NCBI RefSeq assembly: GCF_002159735.1
Contig: NZ_NFJF01000005.1
Span: 1-64,000, forward strand
Source of the DNA: Olsenella sp. An270
GTDB lineage: Bacteria > Actinomycetota > Coriobacteriia > Coriobacteriales > Atopobiaceae
Direction of reading: 5' to 3'
DNA: 64,000 nucleotides
How positions within the stretch are numbered: position 1 is the first letter of the stretch; every line of letters starts with the position of its first letter. The notes under the pieces are model-generated. The model saw nothing but the letters and a program-made list of their open reading frames with translations. It searched no databases and was not told the DNA's origin. Made by a program: the position numbers and the translations under genes. This document shows, piece after piece, positions 7,171 through 15,380 of this stretch.

Positions 7171-8022
7171 TTAGGCCGCCGTGGCGATCGTGGCGGCGCC
7201 GAAGAAGCCGACGCACGCGCCGACGAAGGCGATGGCGAGAAGGATCAGCATCGTAATGATCGGGCTGACCTTCTTCTTGGACATGAGCCACCAGCAGAAG
7301 ATCGTGAAGATCAGCGGGAGCAGCTTCGGGTAGATGCCGTCGAAGGTGCCCTGGAGGGTGCCGCCGCCCGGCAGCGCGAGCGCCGTGGTGATGGAAACCC
7401 AAGTCGCGGCGACAGCGCCAATGACCATGGTGCCCACCAGGACGATCGCCTCGCGCAGGGCCGTGGCGTCGGGGCCCACCAGCGCCTCGACCGCGTCGCC
7501 GCCGAGCTTGTAGCCACGGTAGTAGGCGAAGCGCATGCCGAAGTAGGCGAGCAGGTTCCACACCACGATGTAGAAGATCGGGCCGAGGGGATTCCCGCCC
7601 TCGGCGAGGCCCATGGCGATGCCGAGCAGGATCGGGATCAGCGTGCCCACGATGAGGGAGTCGCCGATGCCGGCGAGCGGGCCCATGAGACCGGCGCGGA
7701 TGCCGTTGATCGTGTCGTCGTCGATGGCCTCGCCGTTGGCGCGGGCCTCCTCGAGACCGACGGTCACGCCGACGATCATGGTGCCGATCTGCGGCTCGGT
7801 GTTGAAGAACGCGGAGTAGGTCTGGAGGGCCTTGGTCTGGTCCTCCTTCTTGTCGTAGAGGTCCTCGACGATCGGCAGCATGGAGACCAGGTAGCCGAAG
7901 GTCTGCATGTGCTCCTGCGAGAAGCACGTGAGGTTGCCGTAGTACCAGTTGCGGAAGGACTTGGCGAGGGCCTTCTTGGAGACCTTGCGGCCGCCCTTCT
8001 GCTCGACGGTGTTGTCAGCCAT
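7171..8022 (-). CDS. manZ: PTS mannose-family membrane component EIID
   Basis: Membrane subunit that with EIIC forms the sugar channel of a mannose/fructose/sorbose-type PTS (283 aa). Family features are the N-terminal SFRNWYYGNLTCFSQEHMQ, the MGPLAGIGDSLIVGTLIPIL segment near residue 115-135, and hydrophobic helices at the C-terminus. Its ATG overlaps the EIIC stop (TAATG), so the two are translationally coupled. The preceding order EIIA-EIIB-EIIC matches complete man-type operons. Sugar specificity cannot be told from sequence. Confidence 0.93.
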   Translation of the reverse strand: MADNTVEQKGGRKVSKKALAKSFRNWYYGNLTCFSQEHMQTFGYLVSMLPIVEDLYDKKEDQTKALQTYSAFFNTEPQIGTMIVGVTVGLEEARANGEAIDDDTINGIRAGLMGPLAGIGDSLIVGTLIPILLGIAMGLAEGGNPLGPIFYIVVWNLLAYFGMRFAYYRGYKLGGDAVEALVGPDATALREAIVLVGTMVIGAVAATWVSITTALALPGGGTLQGTFDGIYPKLLPLIFTIFCWWLMSKKKVSPIITMLILLAIAFVGACVGFFGAATIATAA

Positions 8023-8891
8023 TAGATGTCCTCCTCTTCCTCGTCGTCAACGGATGCGGTGATGGTGCCCGTAGTGCCGACCTTCTCGAGCTTGGACTCG
8101 ATCTTGGAGAGCTCGAACTTGATGAGCGCGAAGAAGCAGGCGATGGCAGAGCAGGCGATGAGGTTACAGCCCATGACCGCCGCGAGCGTGAAGCCAAAGA
8201 AGAACGGCAGGAAGTCGGTGGCCTTGGTGATGACCTGCTTGAGCAGGATGGCGATACCGACGCAGGGAAGCAGCGAGCCCACGGCGAAGAGCGTCTTCAT
8301 GGGGATGCCGTCCATGGGGAGGCTGTTGAGCAGCGTGGTCACCATGTCGCCGCCAAAGTAGACGATGACGAACGTGGGGATGAAGGAGCAGAGGATGTGG
8401 GAGATCCAGGGCAGGACCATGTCCACGAGGTAGAGCTTGTGGGTATCGCCCTTCTCGAGCCACTTCCAGCCCATGGCCTGCCAGGCCAGGTTGACGGTCG
8501 CGGTGCCGTAGAAGAGGATGGCGCCGAGGGTGCCGCAGGTGGCACCGAGGGTCGTGGCGAGGGCCGCGGCGTCGGCGCCAGAGGGGTCGGCGGCGAGCGC
8601 CGGGTTGCCCTTGATTGCGATCATGGCCAGCGGGATGCCGATGTAGCATGCCGCGCGGACGTCGGCGGAGACGGTTCCGCCGGGGGTCACGAGGGCGATG
8701 TAGACCACCTGGATGGCCATGCCCACGATGATGCCGAGCGTGATGTCGCCCAGGATGATGCCGACCACCAGACCGGCGACGAGCGGGCGTCCGAGCGTGT
8801 AGTTGCCGATGGACGTGCCGCCGAGGCCGGGCATAGACGCCAGGCAGGCGAACAGTCCCAGCAGCGCTGCCTGGAACACGTTGATTTCCAT
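8022..8891 (-). CDS. manY: PTS mannose-family membrane component EIIC
   Basis: Membrane-embedded sugar-binding subunit of the PTS (289 aa). It is almost wholly hydrophobic, with the family segments GLGGTSIGNYTLGRPLVAG near residue 25 and VVYIALVTPGGTVSADVR near residue 65. The C-terminus is acidic (DDEEEEDI). I chose the ATG at 8891, preceded by AAAGGTGG, over a GTG three codons upstream. The 90 bp separating it from EIIB hold a GC-rich stem (GCGGGGCG with CGCCCCGC) that could tune relative expression. Confidence 0.93.
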   Translation of the reverse strand: MEINVFQAALLGLFACLASMPGLGGTSIGNYTLGRPLVAGLVVGIILGDITLGIIVGMAIQVVYIALVTPGGTVSADVRAACYIGIPLAMIAIKGNPALAADPSGADAAALATTLGATCGTLGAILFYGTATVNLAWQAMGWKWLEKGDTHKLYLVDMVLPWISHILCSFIPTFVIVYFGGDMVTTLLNSLPMDGIPMKTLFAVGSLLPCVGIAILLKQVITKATDFLPFFFGFTLAAVMGCNLIACSAIACFFALIKFELSKIESKLEKVGTTGTITASVDDEEEEDI

Positions 8892-8981
8892 ACGAACCAC
8901 CTTTCCCGTGCTAGGCCCCTTGCGGGGCGCTTGCGATTCTCGCGGCGGACCCCCGGACGGCCCGCCCCGCAGTGCGACGAA

Positions 8982-9479
8982 CTAGAAGCCAAACTGCCCG
9001 CGGAACTTGTCCCAGGTACCGATGCCCTTGTCGGGAATCAGACGGAAGTCGACGGTGTAGCCGGCCTTGGAGATGTCCTCGAAGGCCTGGGCCTCCTCCT
9101 GCGTGATGGACTGGTTGTTGCCCAGCTTGGTGGTGCCGGGACGGTCATTGCAGGGCCCCACGATGACGGTCTTGACGTCGCCCGGGACAAAGCCAAAGTT
9201 CACGAGGATCTCGGCCATGTCGAGCGGGTTCTTGGTGATCAGGAAGTAGCGGGTGTCGCTGTCGAGGACGGTCTGGGCCTTCTCCTTGAAGTGATCCATG
9301 GTCCACACGAAGGTCTTCTTGTCCGGCGCGGCACTCTTGTAGGCGCTCTTGAGCACCGGGTTGGATGCCGCGGCGTCGTTGACGGCGATGATGCCGTCGC
9401 AGGGGTACTCGACCGCCCAGCGAGTGACGGTCTGGCCGTGAATCATGCGGTCGTCGATGCGAACGAACGAAACTGCCAT
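8982..9479 (-). CDS. PTS mannose-family component EIIB
   Basis: Cytoplasmic phosphotransfer domain (165 aa). It takes phosphate from EIIA on a histidine and passes it to the incoming sugar. The active-site loop is FVRIDDRMIHGQTVTRW, with the phosphorylatable His at about residue 14. The ATG at 9479 follows AAGGAGAAGGAC, a strong ribosome site. EIIA and EIIB are separate proteins here, not fused as in E. coli ManX. Confidence 0.93.
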   Translation of the reverse strand: MAVSFVRIDDRMIHGQTVTRWAVEYPCDGIIAVNDAAASNPVLKSAYKSAAPDKKTFVWTMDHFKEKAQTVLDSDTRYFLITKNPLDMAEILVNFGFVPGDVKTVIVGPCNDRPGTTKLGNNQSITQEEAQAFEDISKAGYTVDFRLIPDKGIGTWDKFRGQFGF

Positions 9480-9539
9480 GTCCTTCTCCTTGTCCTGTCT
9501 GTGTTCCAATACTCGCACGGGTCACCCCCGTGAAGGTGC

Positions 9540-9968
9540 CTAGAGATCCTCTTCCTCGTCCTCGTTGAGGTCGAGCTCGACCTCACGCATCGCGGCCTGG
9601 CCCTCGGAGAGCGCCTGCTCGCACAGGGCCAGGGGGTCATCGGTCTGAAGGTCGAAGGCCGCCGTGAGCGCCATCGGCAGGCTCACGCCGCCAAAGGCGC
9701 GCGTGTGGGCGAGAAGCCCGCGGCCGGCGAGCACGTTGAGCGCGTTGGTGAGAGGCGAGCCGCCGATGATGTCGCCCATGACGATGACCTCGTCGTCCGC
9801 GCCGATCTTCTCGACGACCTTCTCGAGCTCCGCGACGTACTCGTCGGCGCCCTCGCCGTCGCGCAGGCTGCAGCTCAGAATGTCCTCGCGCTTGCCCACC
9901 AGCATGTCGAGCACGCTGTGCAAACCCGGCGCGAACGTGCCGTGACTGACCAGAAGCAGATACCTCAT
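9540..9968 (-). CDS. PTS mannose-family component EIIA
   Basis: First gene of the PTS operon (142 aa). EIIA receives phosphate from HPr on the histidine of LLLVSHGTFAPGL at about residue 9. The MGDIIGGSPLTNAL segment near residue 70 is typical of the fold. I chose the ATG at 9968 because the protein begins on the first beta strand there; a longer frame exists upstream. The C-terminus is strongly acidic (DLNEDEEEDL). Its leader is long and holds repeated motifs that probably bind a regulator. Confidence 0.92.
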   Translation of the reverse strand: MRYLLLVSHGTFAPGLHSVLDMLVGKREDILSCSLRDGEGADEYVAELEKVVEKIGADDEVIVMGDIIGGSPLTNALNVLAGRGLLAHTRAFGGVSLPMALTAAFDLQTDDPLALCEQALSEGQAAMREVELDLNEDEEEDL

Positions 9969-10029
9969 CCTCGTGTCCTCTCCATACCGTAGCTGGGACA
10001 TGCTTTTTCATGCCCCTTTCAGTGATTTT

Positions 10030-10061
10030 GATTGTTGCTATTAACTATTAACGGAGCAATC
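10030..10061. promoter_or_regulatory. Dyad operator upstream of PTS operon
   Basis: An imperfect dyad: GATTGTTGCTATTAAC, then a short centre, then TTAACGGAGCAATC. Each half resembles the 15-bp motif at 10092 and at 5908, so this could be a full regulator site formed from two half-sites. Confidence 0.45.
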
Positions 10062-10091
10062 GAGTAGTTGTCAGCGGTAACTATTCTTCGG

Positions 10092-10106
10092 TTAACGGTA
10101 GCAACT
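10092..10106. promoter_or_regulatory. Candidate regulator site upstream of PTS operon
   Basis: TTAACGGTAGCAACT, 14 of 15 identical to the site upstream of the marR gene at 5908-5922. Confidence 0.45.
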
Positions 10107-10203
10107 ATTTCAGCGAGAAACCAAAACCGCCGTCCAGAAATAGTAGGCGGCGGCGGTGGAAAGGACGAGGTGGTTCAGGGTGTCGGGAGGCTGCCTCATA
10201 TCG

Positions 10204-10394
10204 ATCCAAGAATCGCAGCCCCTGTCACACGGGCTTCTAGGAATTGCCGCCCTTGTACGGCAGCAGGTTCTTCTCGTCGGGCAAAACCCCGCCTTTTCGG
10301 GCGAAACGCGGACAAGGGCCGGCTTTGCTAGAACCCTGCGGGACAAGGGGCCGCTTTTCTAGAAGGCACCATGACAAGGGCGCAGATTCCTAGA
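10204..10394. repeat. 31-bp-period inverted repeat array C
   Basis: Direct units start at 10204 and 10235; inverted units start at 10279 (divergent), 10310, 10341 and 10372. The period is 31 bp throughout each half. The centre read on the minus strand (GGGGTTTTGCCCGACGAG, then AGAACCTGCTGCCGTACAAGG) closely matches the centre of array B. The array lies just past the 3' end of the alpha/beta hydrolase gene. Confidence 0.85.
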
Positions 10395-10397
10395 CGG

Positions 10398-10430
10398 ACC
10401 TGACAAAGGGACCTGGCACCTTTGTCAGGT
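10398..10430. terminator. Perfect hairpin at the hydrolase stop codon
   Basis: Arms ACCTGACAAAGG (10398-10409) and CCTTTGTCAGGT (10419-10430) are perfect 12-bp complements around a 9-nt loop. The right arm touches the TAA stop of the minus-strand hydrolase gene. The GACAAAGG core resembles the adjacent repeat units, so it may derive from one. Confidence 0.6.
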
Positions 10431-11680
10431 TATGACCAGCGGTTGACGAAGGAGCCGACAGCCTCCCAGTAGCGCTCGGGATCAGCGAAGACGGCGCAGC
10501 AGTGGCCGGCGGAGGGGATCTTGACCAGCTCGTTCCCCTCGCCTTCGGCGGCGCCGCCCGCGGCGGCGGCGAGCGCGTCGGCCATGCGCTCGGGCACGAC
10601 CTTGTCATCCTCTCCCTGGACGAGAAGAACCGGCGCGGCCGAGCGCGAGATCGCGTCGACCGGGCGCGAGAGCGCGACATCGTAGCCGCCGCGGCCCAGC
10701 TTCACGAACACGCGGGCAAGGTCGAGGACGGGGTGCGCCGGCATCGGGGGCGTCCCGAGCGATCCGGAGGCCACGACGCCGGCGGCCGTGTCCCAGAAGT
10801 CGTCGTAGGCGGAGTCGGCCACGCAGGCGCGCACCTGCTCGGGCAGGTCGCCCTCGCCGCAGGCCATGATCGCCGAGGCGGCGCCCATCGAGATGCCGGC
10901 CAGCGTGACGCGCGCGCCCTCGCCGGCGCGACCCACGACCCAGCGGCACCACGCCACGAGGTCGCGTCGGTCGAGCCAGCCGGCGCCCACCCAGGCGCCG
11001 TCGCTCTCGCCGTGCGCGCGTAGGTCCACGAGCAGCAGGTTGAAGCCCATCTCGGCGTAGCGGCGGGCATAGGTGAGGCCGGCGCGCCAGTTGTCGGCGT
11101 AGCCGTGCGCGAAGACGAGCCAGCGCTCGGAGGTCGGGCAGCACGCGATCGCGCGGCCCACAAGGCGGCACCCGTCGTCGGACGTCGTCTCGACGCGCTC
11201 GACGCCGCAGGTCAGGGACTGGAGCCAGCGCCATGTGCGGTCGGCCTCCTCGGCGCGGTTCCACTCGATCTTCTCGCGCTCCTGCTCGAAGAGGCCGGGG
11301 GACATGTCGCGCACGCGCTTGTCGCCGCCACCGCCCAGGTACGGGCCAAGCTCCTCCTCGCCGGCACGGCGCTGCGGTCCAAAGACCGCGGGCAGCGCAC
11401 GGGCCACCAGGACCGCGACGGCGACGGCGGGAACCAGGCCAAACAGGCAGAAGAGGACGCCGATGGCAGGCGAGCCCAGGTAGAAGCAGCCTACGCCCAT
11501 AGCCACCATGACAAGGACGAAGCCGAGCGGCCCGAACGCGCGCGACCAGCGGGGGACGTCGCGCTTGGGGGCGTTGAGCTCCTCCATGAGGTGCGGCGTG
11601 GGCGTGCTCTCGCGCGTCCTTCTCCCCTCGAAGTACGAGAAGAACCTCGCGCCCCTGCTCTCCTTCTTGTCTGCCGCCAT
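10430..11680 (-). CDS. Membrane-anchored alpha/beta hydrolase
   Basis: Serine hydrolase (416 aa) with two hydrophobic helices near residues 50-95, so probably tethered to the membrane. The catalytic domain follows: strand/oxyanion LVFAHGYADNWRAG, nucleophile elbow GISMG near residue 265, acid in VQGEDDKV near residue 370 and histidine in SAGHC near residue 395. This resembles the YfhR/BEM46-like group; substrate unknown. The ATG at 11680 follows GGGAGGTAGGC; an upstream start lacks a ribosome site. Confidence 0.85.
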   Translation of the reverse strand: MAADKKESRGARFFSYFEGRRTRESTPTPHLMEELNAPKRDVPRWSRAFGPLGFVLVMVAMGVGCFYLGSPAIGVLFCLFGLVPAVAVAVLVARALPAVFGPQRRAGEEELGPYLGGGGDKRVRDMSPGLFEQEREKIEWNRAEEADRTWRWLQSLTCGVERVETTSDDGCRLVGRAIACCPTSERWLVFAHGYADNWRAGLTYARRYAEMGFNLLLVDLRAHGESDGAWVGAGWLDRRDLVAWCRWVVGRAGEGARVTLAGISMGAASAIMACGEGDLPEQVRACVADSAYDDFWDTAAGVVASGSLGTPPMPAHPVLDLARVFVKLGRGGYDVALSRPVDAISRSAAPVLLVQGEDDKVVPERMADALAAAAGGAAEGEGNELVKIPSAGHCCAVFADPERYWEAVGSFVNRWS

Positions 11681-11740
11681 GCCTACCTCCCGTCGCGCTT
11701 GCATACGGGCACGAGTATAGCGAGAAACGGCGGAGCGGCC

Positions 11741-12187
11741 CTACAGCGCGGCGAGCAGGGCCTCGCAGCCCGCGAGCACGTCGCGGTACGTGGCGTCAAA
11801 GTCCCCCGTGTACCAGGGGTCGGCGACGTCGCGGGAGCGCCCGGCCCAGTCGAGCAGGCGGCTCACCTTGCCCTCGGGGTCGCCCCCGAGGATGTGCGCG
11901 ACGCCGCGGGCGTTCTCGGCGTCCATGTAGACGATGTGGTCCCAGGCGTCGTACTCCTCGCGCCGCAGCTGGCGGGCGCGGTGGGACCCCACCGGCACGC
12001 CCTCGCGACGCAGCTTGCCCACGGTCCCGGGATGGGGCGGGTTGCCGATCTCCTCGCGGCTCGTCGCGGCGGAGTCGATCCTGAACTCGCCCTCGCGGCC
12101 CGCGCGGCGCACGAGCTCCTCCATCACGAACTGAGCCATCGTCGAGCGGCAGATGTTGCCGTGGCACACGAACAGGATGCGCGTCAT
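11741..12187 (-). CDS. Low-molecular-weight protein tyrosine phosphatase
   Basis: Cysteine phosphatase of the LMW-PTP family (148 aa). The active loop C-X5-R is at the N-terminus (VCHGNICRSTMA, Cys about residue 8). The general-acid aspartate lies in DPWYTGDF near residue 121. Such proteins dephosphorylate tyrosine kinases of capsule export or arsenate-related substrates; no such partner is adjacent, so the target is unknown. It is followed 37 bp on by the D,D-carboxypeptidase gene. Confidence 0.92.
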   Translation of the reverse strand: MTRILFVCHGNICRSTMAQFVMEELVRRAGREGEFRIDSAATSREEIGNPPHPGTVGKLRREGVPVGSHRARQLRREEYDAWDHIVYMDAENARGVAHILGGDPEGKVSRLLDWAGRSRDVADPWYTGDFDATYRDVLAGCEALLAAL

Positions 12188-12224
12188 GGGACTCCTCGCG
12201 ACTCGTCGCCCTTCTCGGCCGACG

Positions 12225-13661
12225 CTACTTCTTCATGTGGCTACCCGAGGTGGCACGGCGACGGCGCGCTCGGACGACGAGCGCTATGACGACGCCCGCG
12301 ACCACGAGCACCCCCGCAGCGGCGCTCGCGACCATGGCGGTGTGCCTCGGGTCGGACGTGACCCACCAGAGCGCGTAGTCGGGGACGGAGAGCTCCATCG
12401 CGTGCGCGGTGCTCGCCGTCACCGTCCCCAGGTCGCGATCGCCCAGGGACACGGCGACCTCGCCGAGCGCGACGCCCTCGGCGACCGGCGCCTGCAGCGC
12501 CTCCGACCACGAGGGCACGAGCGTGAGGTCGGCGAGCGTGGTCTCGGTCGGGACCGTGGCCACGATCGAGGACGTGGCGGTCGCGTCGACCGCGTCGCCG
12601 TCGCTCGAGAGGGTCACCTCGGCCGAGCCCACCACGTCGCCCACGCTCACGACCTCGCCGGTCCGCCAGGCGTTGAAGCCCCACTCGAGGAGCTCGCGCA
12701 TGTCGTAGAAGTTGGGCGAGACGCCGGCCTCGTCCGTCTCCATCGGGGCGCCCAGCACCACGCCGACGAGCGAGCGGCCGTCGCGCTCGAAGAGGGCTAT
12801 GAGGCTCCTGCCGCCCTCCCAGGTCGAGCCGGTCTTGCTCGAGACGATGTCGTCGCCCATGTAGACGGGGCTCTCGGGGTCGATGAGGGTGTCGGTGTTC
12901 TCGAGCTTGCGCGCGGGGGCGGCGGCCGTCGCCGGCAGCTCCCAGGTGAACTGGCTGCTCACCTCGACGAACTCGGGGTGCTTGAGGGCCTCCTCGAACA
13001 TGAGCACGAGGTCGGCGCACGTGGAGTAGTGGTCGTCGTCGTGCAGGCCGCAGGGGTTGACGAAGTGGGTGTCGGTGCAGCCGAGCTCAGCGGCGCGCTC
13101 GTTCATCATGTCCACGAACGCGTGCCAGTCCCCGCCGCCGACGTAGCGCGCCAGGACGTAGGAGGCGTCGTTGCCGGAGGGGATCATGAGGCCCGCGAGA
13201 AGGTCGCGCACCGACAGCGTGTCGCCCGGCACCAGGCCCGCGATCGAGCTCTCCCAGGTGACCTCCTCGAGGTCCTCCTCCGTGACCGTCACCATCTCGT
13301 CGAGCCCGACGTTCTCGATCGTGAGCAGCGCCGTCATGACCTTGGTGACGGACGCCGGGTACCAGCGCTCGTGGGAGCCCTTGTCCAGCAGGACGAGGCC
13401 GGTCTCGCGGTCTATCAGCAGCGCGTGGGCGGACGCGAGCTCGGGCGGCACGTCCGCGGAGTAGGCGGGCTCCTCCTCGGCAGGGGCGGTCTCCTCGGCG
13501 GGGGCGACCTCCGCCGCGGGCGCGGACTCCTCCGCGGCGGGAGCGGCAGTCTCACCCTCCTCGGCCAGGGCGGGCGCCGCGAGGACGGCCGTGCCGCAGA
13601 CAAGGGCGAGAAGGACGGCGAGAAGCGCGGGGGCGGTGCGGCGGCGCGAGGCGGTCTTCAC
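12225..13661 (-). CDS. D-alanyl-D-alanine carboxypeptidase (PBP5/DacA type)
   Basis: Secreted, membrane-anchored penicillin-binding protein trimming the terminal D-Ala of peptidoglycan stem peptides (478 aa). It has a signal peptide at residues 1-33, then an Ala/Glu/Pro-rich linker. The catalytic motifs are SVTK near residue 105 (SxxK), SGN near residue 160 (SxN) and KTG near residue 275. A C-terminal transmembrane helix followed by RARRRRATS anchors it. The start codon is GTG, with GGGGAGA upstream. The gene sits 10 bp after uppP, another cell-wall gene, suggesting one transcript. Confidence 0.92.
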   Translation of the reverse strand: MKTASRRRTAPALLAVLLALVCGTAVLAAPALAEEGETAAPAAEESAPAAEVAPAEETAPAEEEPAYSADVPPELASAHALLIDRETGLVLLDKGSHERWYPASVTKVMTALLTIENVGLDEMVTVTEEDLEEVTWESSIAGLVPGDTLSVRDLLAGLMIPSGNDASYVLARYVGGGDWHAFVDMMNERAAELGCTDTHFVNPCGLHDDDHYSTCADLVLMFEEALKHPEFVEVSSQFTWELPATAAAPARKLENTDTLIDPESPVYMGDDIVSSKTGSTWEGGRSLIALFERDGRSLVGVVLGAPMETDEAGVSPNFYDMRELLEWGFNAWRTGEVVSVGDVVGSAEVTLSSDGDAVDATATSSIVATVPTETTLADLTLVPSWSEALQAPVAEGVALGEVAVSLGDRDLGTVTASTAHAMELSVPDYALWWVTSDPRHTAMVASAAAGVLVVAGVVIALVVRARRRRATSGSHMKK

Positions 13662-13671
13662 GGTGTCTCCC

Positions 13672-14589
13672 CTATCCGACGAGGACGAACCAGGCGATCA
13701 CGGCGACGCCCAGCACGATGCGGTACCAGCCGAAGGGCTTGAAGTCGTGGCGGCGCACGAAGGCCATGAGGAAGCGGATGACGGCGAGCGACACGAGGAA
13801 GGCGACGAGGCAGCCCACCCCGAGGACGGCCACCTCGGTCCCGCTGAACATGTTGCCCGCGAGGAAGTACTTGGCCAGGCGCAGCGCGCTCGCGCCAAAC
13901 ATGACGGGGATGGCGAGGAAGAACGTGAACTCCGCCACCACGGTGCGCGAGCAGCCCAGCAGAAGGCCGCCGATGATCGTGGAGCCCGAGCGCGAGGTAC
14001 CGGGGACAATCGAGAGCACCTGGAAGAGGCCGATGCCGATCGCCGTCTTCCAGTCGAGCGCCTCGAGCGTCTGGACGCGCGCGCCGGCGTCGGCGAGCTC
14101 GGAGCGCGTGGGGGCGTCACCGAGGTCGGGCGTCGAGAAGTGCCTCCCCGTCGCCGCGACGGCGGTCGCGCGGCGCTCGCGCACGGTCTCGATCACGATG
14201 AAGGCGATGCCGTAGACGATCAGCGCGGCGGCGATCACGAAGGGGCTGCCGAGGTTGGCCTCCATCCAGTCGTCGATGGGGATGCCGATCGCGGCGGCGG
14301 GTATGCAGGCGACGATCGTCTTGCCCCAGAGCGACCAGGTGTCGCGCTTCTCGCCCGCGGTCTTGCTCGGGGAGAAGGGATTCAACCTGTGGAAGAACAT
14401 CACGCAGACGGCGAGAATCGCGCCGAGCTGGATGACGACGAGGAACATGTTCCAGAAGTCCTCGGAGACGTCCATGGTGAGGAACTGGTTGAGCAGCAGC
14501 ATGTGGCCCGTCGAGGAGATGGGGAGCCACTCCGTGACGCCCTCGACGACGCCGTACACCGCGGCCTTTGCGAGCTCTATGGGGTCCAT
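13672..14589 (-). CDS. uppP: Undecaprenyl-diphosphatase
   Basis: Integral membrane enzyme recycling the undecaprenyl carrier for peptidoglycan synthesis and conferring bacitracin tolerance (305 aa, BacA/UppP family). Signatures are [14 protein letters not shown] near residue 15 and PGTSRSGST near residue 200, with about eight hydrophobic helices. A hydrophilic insertion (around residues 140-170) is longer than in E. coli. The ATG at 14589 follows AAAGGGAGGGCA; the upstream extension of the frame lacks support. Confidence 0.94.
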   Translation of the reverse strand: MDPIELAKAAVYGVVEGVTEWLPISSTGHMLLLNQFLTMDVSEDFWNMFLVVIQLGAILAVCVMFFHRLNPFSPSKTAGEKRDTWSLWGKTIVACIPAAAIGIPIDDWMEANLGSPFVIAAALIVYGIAFIVIETVRERRATAVAATGRHFSTPDLGDAPTRSELADAGARVQTLEALDWKTAIGIGLFQVLSIVPGTSRSGSTIIGGLLLGCSRTVVAEFTFFLAIPVMFGASALRLAKYFLAGNMFSGTEVAVLGVGCLVAFLVSLAVIRFLMAFVRRHDFKPFGWYRIVLGVAVIAWFVLVG

Positions 14590-14756
14590 TGCCCTCCCTT
14601 TCAGCGACAGCGCTCCTATGGTCGCGCAAGAGGCGGGTCCGTGGCACCCCGCCACCGAAATTCTACGCCGTTGGGCGGTCCGTCCGACACGCGTTTCCCG
14701 ACGAGGGGAATAAAAGACGCAGCCCTCTAGACGGCCCAAAGCGGAAGGGAGTCACC

Positions 14757-15218
14757 ATGGCCGAAACCACAACCTCCTACCAAGACCTCGGCTACGACAG
14801 GATCTTCGTCTCCCTCGACGGATCGGACGAGCAGGACAAGGTGCTCGACCGCGCCATCGTCATGGCGGCCAACGACAACGCCGAGCTCTACATCGGGCAC
14901 GTGATCGACTCCACGGCCCTCGAGGCCGCCGGCACCTTCCCGGTGGACATCGTGCCCTCGCTCGAGAAGGAGTTCCGCGACTCCATCACCGAGCGCGTCC
15001 GCGTGGCCGAGGGGATGCCGGGCATCAAGAAGGTCGAGGTGATCGTCCGCGCCGGTCGCATCCGCGAGACGCTCAAGGACGAGATGCTCGACGTCATCAA
15101 GCCCGACCTCGTCATCTGCGGGGCGCGCGGCCTCTCCTCGATCAAGTACGCGATCCTCGGGTCCATCTCCACGTTCCTCACGCGCAACACCGACTGCGAC
15201 ACGCTGGTCATCAAGTAG
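14757..15218 (+). CDS. Universal stress protein UspA family
   Basis: Single-domain Usp protein (153 aa), cytoplasmic. The N-terminal strand YDRIFVSLDGSDEQDKVLDR and the C-terminal segment DLVICGARGLSSIKYAILGS (a variant of the G-2X-G-9X-G-S ATP-binding motif) are clear. The spacing of glycines suggests possible nucleotide binding, but one motif position differs. It is monocistronic, transcribed divergently from uppP, with GGAAGGGAG before the ATG. Confidence 0.9.
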   Translation: MAETTTSYQDLGYDRIFVSLDGSDEQDKVLDRAIVMAANDNAELYIGHVIDSTALEAAGTFPVDIVPSLEKEFRDSITERVRVAEGMPGIKKVEVIVRAGRIRETLKDEMLDVIKPDLVICGARGLSSIKYAILGSISTFLTRNTDCDTLVIK

Positions 15219-15380
15219 CCCCGTGCCCCGGGCGGCATCCCGTCGGCCCCGTCGCGCCATCGTGCGGCGGGGCCGAGTCATGCAGAATCGGTGAGATTTC
15301 GCCTCTCCCGGTAGAATGGATAAGTCTGTATGTTCGCCCCACTGGGGCGAACGGCCGCCCGACCACGGAGGAAATTCGAC

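Larger units (their letters stand above)
9969..10203. other. PTS operon promoter region
   Basis: AT-richer than its surroundings and without a gene. It contains a cluster of direct and inverted copies of a motif near TTAAC(GG)TAGCAAC and presumably the operon promoter. I could not place -10 and -35 boxes convincingly, and I see no sigma-54 type -24/-12 element. Confidence 0.55.

Noticed and set aside
9969-10110. Sigma-54 promoter for the mannose PTS
   Set aside because: No TGGCAC-N5-TTGC type element on the minus strand, and no LevR/ManR activator gene nearby.
12153-13742. Long open frame opposite the D,D-carboxypeptidase gene
   Set aside because: Antisense shadow with repetitive Arg/His/Val composition and no start signal.
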